The notes under the pieces: model-generated | The model's input: the letters and a program-made list of their open reading frames with translations, nothing else | Databases searched by the model: none | Told to the model about the DNA's origin: nothing | Part shown: piece after piece, positions 11,290 through 21,383 of the stretch | Position numbering within the stretch: position 1 is the first letter of the stretch | How the letters are laid out: every line of letters starts with the position of its first letter | Assembly (NCBI GenBank): GCA_030512335.1 | Contig: JAULSU010000002.1 | Location: 1,860,001-1,924,000 of the forward strand | Length of the DNA stretch: 64,000 nt | Source of the DNA: Immersiella caudata | Taxonomy: Eukaryota; Ascomycota; Sordariomycetes; Sordariales; Lasiosphaeriaceae | Direction: 5' to 3' | Translations under genes and position numbers: made by a program

Positions 11290-12123
11290 TTACTCGAAAA
11301 CCCAGGCCTCCTGGGCGGACTTCCAGGAGATGAGCTCCTCAGGCTTGAACCAGAGGGCAATCTCCTTCTGGGCGCTCTCGACGCTGTCGGAGCCGTGGCA
11401 GACGTTGCGGCCAACAGACAGGCTGTAGTCGCCGCGGATGGTGCCAGGGGCGGAGGCAAGGGGGTTGGTGGCACCGAGGATGGCTGGAGCACTTATGTTA
11501 GTTATAAACGCCAGACTGAGAGAAGAAGTACGTACTGCGGCCAGTCTTGACAGCATCGAGACCCTCCCAGACCATGGCGACGATGGGGCCGGAGTTCATG
11601 TAGTTGACGAGGCCAGCGAAGAAGGGCTTGGAGCTGAGATCAGCATCTAGATAAACGTCAGCAGCGTCCCGTCGTCATGTCCAGTGACTGGGGCAGCATA
11701 CAGTGCTTCTCGAGGTGCTCCTTTCCGGGGCTGACGAGCTTGAGGGCAACAAGCTTGAAGCTATACAATATATCAACACCAATAGATTCTGCCATGTGTC
11801 GCGGGGTAGAAATTTCTTACCCGCGATTCTCGAAGCGGGAGATGATGGGGCCAACGAGTCCACGCTGCGAGACGTTAGCTACGAGTTCAATCACAGAACA
11901 CAGCACTATTATTCACGCACCTGGACACCATCGGGCTTGATGGCAATGAAGCTACACACAGTCAGTCAGTCAGTCAGTCAGTCAGTCAGTCAGTCGTGGC
12001 TTCCATCATGGCGGGGTGCTTCGCGGGGTGCCGAAAATTGTCGGATGGCGGGGTAATGGAGGGGTAGGAATTGACGATCGAGGGCGGGACAGGGGATGCT
12101 CACGTCTGCTCGGTCTTCGACAT
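11290..12123 (-). CDS. NDK1: Nucleoside diphosphate kinase
   Basis: The six-exon model is complement(join(11290..11483,11536..11646,11702..11760,11821..11864,11921..11951,12104..12123)). All phases agree and the product is 152 residues, the normal length of the family. The protein starts [20 protein letters not shown] and holds the active-site segment [10 protein letters not shown] with the phosphorylated His at position 118. It transfers the gamma phosphate from ATP to NDPs through a phosphohistidine and works in the cytosol as a hexamer. The first exon is only 20 bases. The first intron is the longest and carries a CAGT microsatellite. The gene is divergent from glucosidase II alpha, 950 bp away. 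Confidence 0.96.
11959..11995. repeat. CAGT tetranucleotide microsatellite, about nine copies
   Basis: Nine perfect copies of CAGT lie a few bases before the 3' splice site of NDP kinase intron 1, read on the plus strand. On the transcribed strand this is an ACTG repeat in the branch-point to acceptor region, so length change could affect splicing. Confidence 0.9.
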
Positions 12124-13073
12124 TTTGGCGGTCTTTGGTGCTGGAGAAAGCGGCTGTCGAAGAATTGTCGGTGGACTGGGGATTTGGTTCGAGGGAGAAT
12201 CTTTGTGGAATTGGGAAAAAATGGGATGGTATGGGAGAAGCAGGTAGAAAAGGACGGCAGCCACGAGGATGCTCCAAGTGGTCCCGCTCGAGAGAAACGG
12301 CGGGGTCTGCCTCCTCCCTCCCGTTGGCTCGCGTTGTCGATTTTGCGGGCCCGGCGCGGGTTCCAGCATCGTTGCTCGGGTAGCTCTGAGGCTGGTCTGA
12401 TACAATCAGGCACTCCTGCTTTCACGCTCAACACTCAGCAAAGCTGCTCGGTTTCCTTCGGCCGAAGCACTCGATCTCCTTCTTTCTAGGTAGGCAAAGA
12501 TGCGTGAATTAGGTGGTATAAGTAAAAGGTTCGATAGGGTCTCGGGAAAAGGTGTTGTGCCGTCCAGCAGCAGCTGAGCGTGTCGTCCCGTGGATGTGGA
12601 TATCCAATGCCCAAGGGCTCAAGTCTGCTGAGATCTCCCTTCCAAACGAAGTTACCCACAATCACCTGCAGGCTGTCTCCGTGATTTCAGTCTTTGGAGA
12701 AGTTATGGCCAGATAGACATGCGCAATGTTTCGATGCAGAGGAAAAGTGTCGATAACGGCGATAATGCATTTATGGAGGCTGTCGGCTAAATATGCCGAT
12801 TGGCCAGGATCGGTCGCAAAGGCCACCAGTCCCGTTGCTTCAACCCCTGTCTCAGAACCTGGGACGAGAGCTTTGTAAAATCGGACAGCTTACCTTTCCT
12901 CTGCCCCTCGACGGACGCGGTGAGCCCCAATTGAAACATCACACGAATATCTCCACAGCCCTGGAGGTGTCTGGATGCGTAGGACGACTTTCTAGGCGTC
13001 CATTTCCCTTCTTTTGATCTAACTTCTTACCTTGCTTTTGCCCCCCCCAGCGCGTTAGCGAGGGGCACTCAAG
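12124..13073. promoter_or_regulatory. Divergent promoter region, NDP kinase / glucosidase II alpha
   Basis: This is 950 bp between two start codons pointing away from each other. Open frames here overlap on both strands and have no recognisable product. A C-run precedes the glucosidase start by about 25 bases. I see no TATA box I would defend. Confidence 0.5.
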
Positions 13074-16000
13074 ATGTTGGCCTCGGGCCCTCTGTCGGGG
13101 AAGTGGACGACATACGTCTGTCTTCTGTCGACGCTTTCCACACTGTTTGCGCCAGCAGGTAGGTCGTATAAGTTGATGCATGGATTAACCGAACTTCGAG
13201 ATCAGGACGCGCTGACAGTACAAAGTTTCGGTGAAGGAGCATGATTTCAAGAAGTGCGACCAGTCTGGTTTCTGCAAGCGCAATCGAGCATTCGCCGACC
13301 ACGCTGTCGGGACGAGCGCATGGCAATCGCCGTACAATGTACTGCCTGATTCTGGCGCATTCAAGGACGGCCAGTTCCAGGCCACCATTCTGAAGACGAT
13401 CAACGATAAGGGCGAGACCGTCAGGTTGCCTCTCACAGTCTCCTTCCACGAATCCGGTACCGCTCGCGTCACAATCGACGAGGAGAAGAGGCAGAAGGGC
13501 GAGATCGAGTTGCGACATAGCAGCAAGGCTAGAAAGGAACGTTATAATGAGGCTGAGCAATGGGTTGTTGTTGGTGGGACATCGCTCGACAAGGAGGCCA
13601 AGGTCGCCTTCGAGGACAAGACACAGATCACGGTGCAATACGGCCCTTCGTCCAAGTTCGAGGCCGTTATCAGGTTCTCTCCGTTCACCGTCGACTTCAA
13701 GCGCGACGGGCAAAGCCAAATCAAGTTCAACGACAAGGGTTTCCTAAACGTTGAACACTGGAGGCAAAAGATTGAACCGCCGCCGGAGCCCGAGAAGAAG
13801 GAGGGAGAAGAGGCCGAGGGAGAGAAGAAGGAAGAGGAGAAGAAGGAGGAATCCAAGGGCGAAGATGAGAGCACTTGGTGGGATGAGCAATTCGGCGGCA
13901 ACACCGACTCGAAGCCTCGCGGCCCTGAATCCGTTGGCTTGGATATCTCGTTCGTTGGTTACGAGCATGTCTTTGGCATACCTTCTCACGCCGGTCCTCT
14001 CTCGCTCAAGCAGACCCGGGGCGGCGAAGGAAACTACCAGGAACCGTACAGGCTCTACAATGCTGACGTTTTCGAGTACATCCTTGACAGCCCCATGACG
14101 TTGTATGGTGCCATCCCGCTCATGCAGGCGCACCGCAAGGACTCCAGCGTTGCTGTCTTCTGGCTCAACGCTGCCGAGACCTGGATCGATGTGACCAAGG
14201 CAAAGGACTCGAAGAACCCATTAGCTTTGGGCAGCGGCTCCAAGCTCTCCACCAGCACCCATTGGTACTCGGAGAGCGGTCTTTTGGACGTCTTCGTCTT
14301 CCTCGGACCCACGCCCCACGATATCACCGAGAAGTATGGTGAGCTGACTGGCACTACCGCCATGCCCCAGGAGTTTTCCATTGCTTACCATCAATGCCGC
14401 TGGAACTACAACTCGGACGACGATGTCAAGGATGTCGATGCCAAGATGGACAAGTTCAAGATGCCCTACGACGTCATCTGGCTCGACATTGAGTACACTG
14501 ATGAGAAGAAGTACTTCACCTGGGATGGCCACAGCTTCAAGGACCCCATCAGCATGGGCAAGCAGCTGGAGAGCCACGGCCGCAAGTTGGTCACCATCAT
14601 TGACCCGCACATCAAGAACACCGACAACTATCCCGTTGTTGCGGAGCTCAAGGCCAAGGATCTTGCTGTCAAGAACAAGGACGGCAACATCTTTGAGGGT
14701 TGGTGCTGGCCTGGCTCGTCTCACTGGATCGACGCCTTCAGCCCTGCTGCCCGTGAATGGTGGGCATCCCTCTTCAAGTACTCCAGCTTCAAGGGTACTA
14801 TGGAGAACACGTGGATCTGGAACGACATGAACGAGCCGTCTGTCTTCAACGGCCCGGAAACGACCATGCCCAAGGACAACCTCCACTACGGAAACTGGGA
14901 GCACCGCGATGTCCACAACTTGAACGGCATGACTTTCCACAACGCCACTCACCACGCCGTCAAGTCTCGCAAGCCTGGTGAACTCCAGCGTCCCTTCGTC
15001 TTGACCCGTTCCTTCTTCGCGGGCTCTCAGCGCGTGGGTGCCATGTGGACTGGCGACAACCAGGCTGCATGGGACCATCTCAAGGCCTCGATTCCCATGG
15101 TTCTCAGCCAGGGCATCGCTGGTTTCCCCTTCTCTGGTGCTGATGTCGGTGGCTTCTTTGGCAACCCCGAGAAGGACCTCTTGACCCGCTGGTACCAGGC
15201 CGGTGCCTTCTACCCCTTCTTCCGTGGCCACGCTCACATTGATGCTCGCCGCCGTGAGCCCTACTTGGCTGGTGAGCCGTACTCCACCATCATTGCCGCG
15301 GCTCTCCGTCTCCGCTACAGCTTGCTTCCTTCATGGTACACTGCCTTCCGTCAGGCTTATTTGGACGGCACCCCCATCATCAAGCCCATGTTCTACACTC
15401 ATCCTTCCGAGGAAGCCGGGTTCGCCATCGACGACCAGTTCTTTGTCGGTAACACTGGCCTGCTTGCCAAGCCTGTCACGGACCAGGACAGAGAGATGGT
15501 GGACATCTGGATTCCGGACAACGAGGTCTACTACGACTACTTCACTTATGACATCGTCCCCACGTCCAAGGGCAAGTTGGTTCGCGTCGACTCGCCGATG
15601 AACAAGATTCCGCTCCTCATGCAGGGTGGTCACATCTTCGCCCGTCGCGACCGTCCCCGCCGCTCCAGCGCTCTGATGAAGTGGGATGACTACACGCTCG
15701 TCGTGACGATCGGCCGCGACGGCAAATTCGCCGAGGGCGATCTGTACGTGGACGACGGTGAGTCGTACGACTTTGAGAAGGGTCAGTACATCCATCGCAA
15801 GTTTGTGCTCGAGGCAGGCAAGACCATCTCCTCCACGGATGCAGAGGGTCGCGACCCCAAGAGCATCAAGGAGGGCGAGTGGTTCAAGAAGGCGCGCAAC
15901 ATATTGGTCGACAAGATCATCGTCGTCGGCGCCCCCTCGTCGTGGTCGGGCAAGAAGGAGGTGACGGTGGAGTCGGACGGCACGACGTGGACGGCCAGCG

Positions 16001-16095
16001 TGGAATACTCGCCTGCCGCCAAGGGCCGAGCCGCATTTGCCATCATTAAGAAGGTGGGAGCGAGCATTGCGGCTGATTGGAAGGTTGTCGTTTGA
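13074..16095 (+). CDS. GLS2: Glucosidase II alpha subunit (GH31)
   Basis: The gene is join(13074..13158,13226..16095), 984 residues. Exon 1 encodes a signal peptide (hydrophobic segment YVCLLSTLSTLFAPA) and the mature protein starts near VKEHDFKKC. The acceptor that keeps frame is AAG at 13225; the nearby CAG at 13218 would not fit the exon 1 phase. The GH31 nucleophile lies in WIWNDMNEPSVF (Asp about 562) and the acid/base in WTGDN (Asp about 639). A lysine/glutamate-rich insertion occurs near residues 210-250, as is common in fungal members. The enzyme trims the two inner glucoses from N-glycans in the ER and controls the calnexin cycle, together with a beta subunit not in this window. Codon use is strongly biased to C-ending codons, suggesting high expression. 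Confidence 0.96.
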
Positions 16096-16867
16096 AAAGC
16101 ATCTCTGAATATGTAAGGCAGAGAATTGGTAGGGATTGTCTGTAGACACCCGTGGAATGGGCGGAAGAACAAGAAGCGCCTCAATTTACTCTGTATAGTC
16201 CGATGCAGGTCCGCTTTTGGGATGTGAGTTTTTGCATAAATGTGGGCCGGGTGTTTGTATTCTATGGTGCCTGGTTTAGCCGTCTTGGGTGACAGCTGAT
16301 GGCGGTAGTGAGCGTTTGCATTCTTGTCCTTCGGGACTAGATTATCATCCGGCTCAGCCGTTCCTGGACACTGGTACTCGGCTGATCCCGAGCTGGATCG
16401 ACACGCAGAGTGCGCTCCTCATCGATCATGGTATTAATGGACCAACATCATTGTGGTCAGTCAACTCAAGCTGTACCAGGGACAAATAAGTTGTGTATGA
16501 AGCTGAAAAGAGGATGGTACCGAAATCATGATATCAGTGACCCCTCTCGTCCGTACCGTACCTGAGCGGTCTCTCCGGGCCCCCCAACGTCCAGGGGTAC
16601 TCTGAGCAGGTTGGTAATATACCACACCGGCCGCCGAGGCGGTTGATAGCTGTCGGTCTCGCTGTAGCTGGTATTATCCAACGGAACCAGGGTTTCTGCC
16701 CAACCCCCGCCCGTCCGACAGCTTCTAGAACACAAACCCTCCACCGCCTCTTTATATCCCACAGCTCCCACCAACCTGGTGCCGCGCGCCCCCTTACTAC
16801 CTACCCAGCTCAGGCCAGTCGTTCATCTCCCCCCCATCACCATCTCCCCCAAATCACAACCACCACA
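16096..16867. other. Intergenic, promoter of the eqolisin-like gene
   Basis: The first part is the 3' flank of the glucosidase gene. The end is the promoter of the next gene, with a TATA-like TTTATATC at 16751-16758, about 110 bp before the start codon, and a C-rich leader just ahead of it. A frame open from 16643 into the gene exists, but the signal peptide begins at 16868. Confidence 0.5.
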
Positions 16868-17749
16868 ATGAAACCAACTACACTCCTCCTCTCCCTCCCC
16901 CTAACCTCCGCCTCTGCCATCCTCCCCCGCCAATCCGCCTCCCCTTCCATCCAAGCCGGCGCCCTCTTCACCTCCTCGGACCAAATCACCTCCATCACCG
17001 GCACTTTTAAAGTCCCGCACCTCTCCATCCCCATCGCGGGTCCCCACGCCAACCGCAAATCCGGCATCTACGCCTTCTCCATCTGGATCGGAATCGGTGG
17101 GGCACCCGGCTATGGCGTGACCACAACCTGCTCCGGGTCCGCTCCGGGAGTTCTCCGGGCGGGTATCGACCTGTTTTACAACGGCTTCGACGATAGAACC
17201 ATGGTGCCGTTTGCGTGGTATGAAGGAGGTCCCAGGTCGGAGATTGGTCCCGGGACGGGAGCGTTTGGGTACGCGGGCTTCAACGTCGAGAGTGGGGATC
17301 TTGTTAGGATCACGGTCACGGCTGAAGGGAGTAGCGTCGACGCGGTGATGGAGAATTTTGGGCCGGTGGAGGCGACGAGCGGACGGACGCCGGTCCAGAG
17401 GGAGAGGCCGACTTATGGGTTGGGGAACAATGTTGGGACTGCTTTGTGCAGGGGGGAGGCCGGGTGGTTTGTGAGTACACCTTAGTTGGTTTGCGTTTGA
17501 AATGAAAAGGCTGACTGACTGGGACAGATTGAGGACCACATGACCGAGACGGAGCCTAGTTATCCGGTGGTTCTGTCGAACTTCACGCAGGTTGATTTCA
17601 AGGATTTGACGGTGAAGACGAGGAGCGGAAACGGCAATGTGGCGGGGGCAAAGATTGTCAATATTGTTCTGCCGGATCAGGGTGGGAAGTTGACTGACTG
17701 TGCGGCTGTTGGGACGGACGGCTTGACCTGCAGGAGGACTGTCGAGTAA
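16868..17749 (+). CDS. Secreted eqolisin-fold (peptidase G1-like) protein, catalytic residues replaced
   Basis: Two exons, join(16868..17470,17528..17749), give 274 residues. Residues 1-20 form a signal peptide (TTLLLSLPLTSASA) ending near a dibasic-like PRQ. The fold markers of glutamic peptidases (family G1) are present: GTFKVP, IWIGIGG for the usual WVGIDG, FAWYEGGP for AWYEWYP, SGDLVRITVTA, and WFIED near 200-204. In characterised members the catalytic Gln lies in an LQTG or LQAG motif. Here that place reads VLRAG, with Arg at 97. The catalytic Glu precedes the aromatic residue of the IED segment, and here it is Gly 199 (EAGWFIED). I infer a non-peptidase with the G1 beta-sandwich, perhaps a binding protein or inhibitor. 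The intron sits inside the WFIED segment. Alignment is from memory of the family. Confidence 0.85.
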
Positions 17750-18973
17750 GAGCGGGTAGAGGTGACTGCGAGGACGAGGTGGGTTATGAGCCATGTGTTG
17801 ATAATGGAATGGGATGCAGTGTGCTGGTGTAAAGGGTAGGATGGTACCTAAAAATTCAAACATTCGTGCCAACAACGAACCGTGTCATTTTCCTTTGGCC
17901 TCCAAGACTGCATCCATGGGTGCCGTCAGGTTTGGTCGGGACCAGTTTTGACATTGTGGACCTGAAAAATAGGGAAGGTGACCTCGAACAAATACTATTG
18001 CTGCTGGCAAAGCGTTGAATTACTACCTTGGCTGGCTCAGCATAAAGCGGCAGAGGCCTATCTTTGCCAAACAAACCTTCCTTGATGATCGCCGAGATAT
18101 GTCGACCGTCAAGCGAATAATTTCGATGCTAGCCGGCTCGACTGTGGTGAGCCGCGAAGTGATGTCATCTCGGACCTGATCGATAAGTTGGGTTTCGGAC
18201 CGCGAACGGTCAGGTCAACAGGACATCAGCCCTTGCTGACCTCGGGCGTAGGTAGTCAACAGCCAATTACCTCATCTCTCCGGCCGATAGGGAGGGGAGG
18301 GCAGCTTGCACCTTCCTCCTCGTAGTTTCACGCTCTTGACCCACCGCCCTGCTCTTTCGAGTTTGGCGGGCGACCACAGCGAGTGTTTCAACTAGCAATG
18401 GTGTTGGGCCATTTCTCACACATGTTATCCGATGTATGTGGTCGGACTCCAAGGTTATGCATGGGTTCTGTTTCGCCCGTATTTCCCTAGTCGAGAGTTC
18501 GCAGGTGACAAGTCGCGCATCACCGCGAGAAGCAATCACTGGACCTACCGAACCCTCGGAACACATGCTGGGCCGACTCGGGCATTGTCATCCTGCTGTT
18601 GGGACCAGCCGGGTGACTATACCTGGTCTGGGAGGGGGTTTTCCCGGCTGGCCAACCGACCACTTAACCGGGCAGGGTCGTGGAGAGGGAGGTCAGCCAG
18701 TCAGCTCTGGTTTCCAAAACGGGATCCCGCGCTACGCGCCTCTGCGGGAATGGTGCGCATCCACCTCAGCCAGGCGGCGCAGCAGCAGCAGCCGACACAT
18801 GGTGTTTCTCTCAAGGATTCAGTGCGAGCACATATCAATCAGCACGATGGACGACTCCGCTCCGGCGGGGCCCTTCCGAGAGGGTTTTGTTTTTGCACGA
18901 CGTCTCACAGCTTTCAAACAGCAAAAGAAATCAGACATTGAACGTTGCGACAACAGGTTGAAAGACGGTACTC
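17750..18973. other. Intergenic
   Basis: About 1.2 kb without a gene I can support. Overlapping open frames of 90-220 codons occur at 18432-19095 on the plus strand, but they run into the signal peptide of the next gene in other frames and show no domain. It likely holds the 3' flank of the eqolisin-like gene and the promoter of the membrane protein gene. Confidence 0.5.
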
Positions 18974-20361
18974 ATGAGATACCAACTATCGTGGGCGGTC
19001 TCGGCCGCCTTCTTAGCGAATGTCGAAGCGAAGGCACTCAAATGGGGCGACGACTCTCCGAGCTGGGTGCCGCCGAGGGAAACCGAGGCCCCTAAACAGA
19101 TCGGCTACATCCCCGCGGCCCCTGAGCCGACCTATATGCCGACTCCGAATATCGACCTCATGAAGCGACAATCCGGCGGAAACAACACTTGTGGATATAT
19201 CAATGGAGTCTTCACCTCACGGTCTGCAATTGTCTGCAATCCGGGATGGGATTGTTATCCTGATCAACGGTTGGGAGTAATGTAAGTCCGGCTTTCGTGC
19301 CCTTGATCGAGGCTCACGCGCTAACTCTGGTTGATAGGGGATGCTGCTCGAAAGGCAACAACTGTGTCGCTGAGACGCTGTACGTCCGATTGCTGCTGTT
19401 TCTTGCCCCTTTTTTCCTCTTACCCTGCTGTCTCAGGAGGCGACGCCTCCTCCTGAGCTATCTAGGAGTGTCCCAAAGAGGATATCAGTAGCTGACATTT
19501 ACCACTAGGTGTTGGAATAGTGTACAGTCAAGGTCATACAGTGGTGATGACGGCGGAAGGATTCGGTGGTGGTATGCAGTCTCCATTTGGACCACCTTTC
19601 CAAGTCTGATGCTAACAGCCAAAAGTTCTGATAGCCGAGCCCCATACTGTGCTTTGGGCCGCTTCACTAGCGGAGCATACAGCAGCTATGAAGTGCTTTT
19701 CTGTGATGCAAGCCCTTCTCGCACCTATTCGCTCTCATACTTCAAACCACAGGCGATTACAACACCCTCGTCGTCTCGGACAAGCTCAACAACTTCAACT
19801 TCGTCGGGCACTTCAACAACACCCACAGCGTCTCTGACTCAGACACCGGTTGCGTCTTCTTCCTCAACACCTGCCGGGGCTATCGCGGGCGGAGTAGTGG
19901 GTGGCGTTGCTGCTACCGGTCTGATCGTGCTCGGCATTATCTTCCTCTGGAGACGGAAATCTAAGAAGAACGACGAGCCTCTACCGGGCGCTATCATCCC
20001 CGGCAGCACAGCGTACGCTGTTGTCTCGCAGTACCCGCCTCCCCAAGAACCTTACGACCGGACCAGCATGATGAAACCGCCCTATCGTGGCAGCGATAGC
20101 GTATCCCCATACGGCCCGTCGGCGACAAGCTCCGCCCTGGGAAGCCCGCCTCCTGGATATCCGCCACAGCCATACTCGAACTTGCCGTCGCCGCAGCCAC
20201 CTGTGACGCCGTATTTGCAACCTGCACATCACCAACCAGTGCAGCCATACCCACAACAATATCAGCCGGCGCCACCACAGCAAGCGTACCACCAGCAACA
20301 AAGTGCGCCACACGAGCTTCCAGTTGCGCGGGGCGATGGTGAGCTCAGGGAGTTAGCTTGA
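18974..20361 (+). CDS. Single-pass membrane protein with Cys-rich ectodomain (cell-wall sensor-like)
   Basis: The four-exon model is join(18974..19281,19338..19379,19509..19571,19626..20361), 382 residues, all phases consistent. Order: signal peptide (LSWAVSAAFLANVEA), an ectodomain with conserved-looking Cys pairs (NTCGYING, IVCNPGWDCYP, GCCSKGNNC), a Ser/Thr-rich stretch likely to be O-glycosylated, one membrane helix (GAIAGGVVGGVAATGLIVLGI) with a basic stop-transfer (LWRRKSKK), and a Pro/Tyr/Gln-rich cytoplasmic tail. This layout is shared by many fungal surface proteins of the Mid2/WSC sensor kind, but I see no true WSC domain. A sensor role is inferred from layout only. The last acceptor is AAAAG, since the CAG five bases earlier leads to a stop. 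Confidence 0.78.
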
Positions 20362-21383
20362 TAGATTGACTAACATGTGTTGGTTGGTTTGCATCTTACG
20401 GGCGTCGGGGGGGTTTTTTTTGAATTATAGAGCGAATGATTTTGGATTCATACATCGGGTATTCAATCGGGAAGTAGTGGTGTTTTGCACTTTGAGGTGT
20501 TCTGGAAAATGGTTGTTTGAGTTTGACGGTTGGTATCCCGAGTGAAGTTTGATGATTAGTCTCTTTCGTTATTATCAATAATTCTCAATGCGGTCATGCT
20601 GTTTTGGATATGCCATACTCAGAGGGTTCAAGCTGGTTATAATATAGTATTGAGTACAGCTAGGAGCGAAATTGGCGTCTGGTCCTGCAACTCTTTGATG
20701 TGTTTGGGCACGGGCCAGCGGTACTTGGAGACATCTAGGTACTTCGTGACGCCAGTAATGGCTGACATTTAGCCGCTTTCGAATGCTGACGTTCCGCAAA
20801 GTAAGTATCATAAAGTAGCGCCAGGTAAATAGAGCTTTGCGACGCTTAGGTGATTTCTTCCACAGTGCACTCACACGAGCATGTACGTGGCTGTTCCAGC
20901 ACAGGCACATGCGATCTCTTCCCCGCCAAACTCTCTTTCTCGTCCCATTTTCATCATTTCATTTCCCACACAGGCGCTTCCCACATTGTCGCTCAATTAG
21001 AGGGGGATTTGGGTTCTAAGCGCCACCAGCAAGGCATAACGAATCATGATACTTCGAGCACGCGCGCTCCGCGACGGCCGTCAGGCGCCAACCCCACCTA
21101 ACTGCCTGATGTGCGGGGTTTGGTGATTTGGACAGCGAAAACGCGTCGAGCCCAAGACAGCAATAACAACCACACCGACTTCAAGGTGCGATCGGGGCCG
21201 CCGTGATGTGTGCTACTGGTCTCAAGTACCAACAATAAGTGGTATTTCTTACCTATTCCTAGGAGTGATCAGGTTTAGCTACTGATGCAATGTAGTTACA
21301 GCTCCACGCCGTTCAAGGTTCCACCCCCGCAACGCCCCGAGCATCGAAGACCTGTTGAGAGCTGAACTTGACAACCTTCCGCG
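20362..21383. other. Intergenic, left boundary of accessory island
   Basis: About 1 kb with no gene I recognise. The first 250 bp are AT-rich with a G-run and T-run, as in a 3' flank. The rest has no open frame with a plausible product and should contain the promoter of the HNWD gene. Confidence 0.45.
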
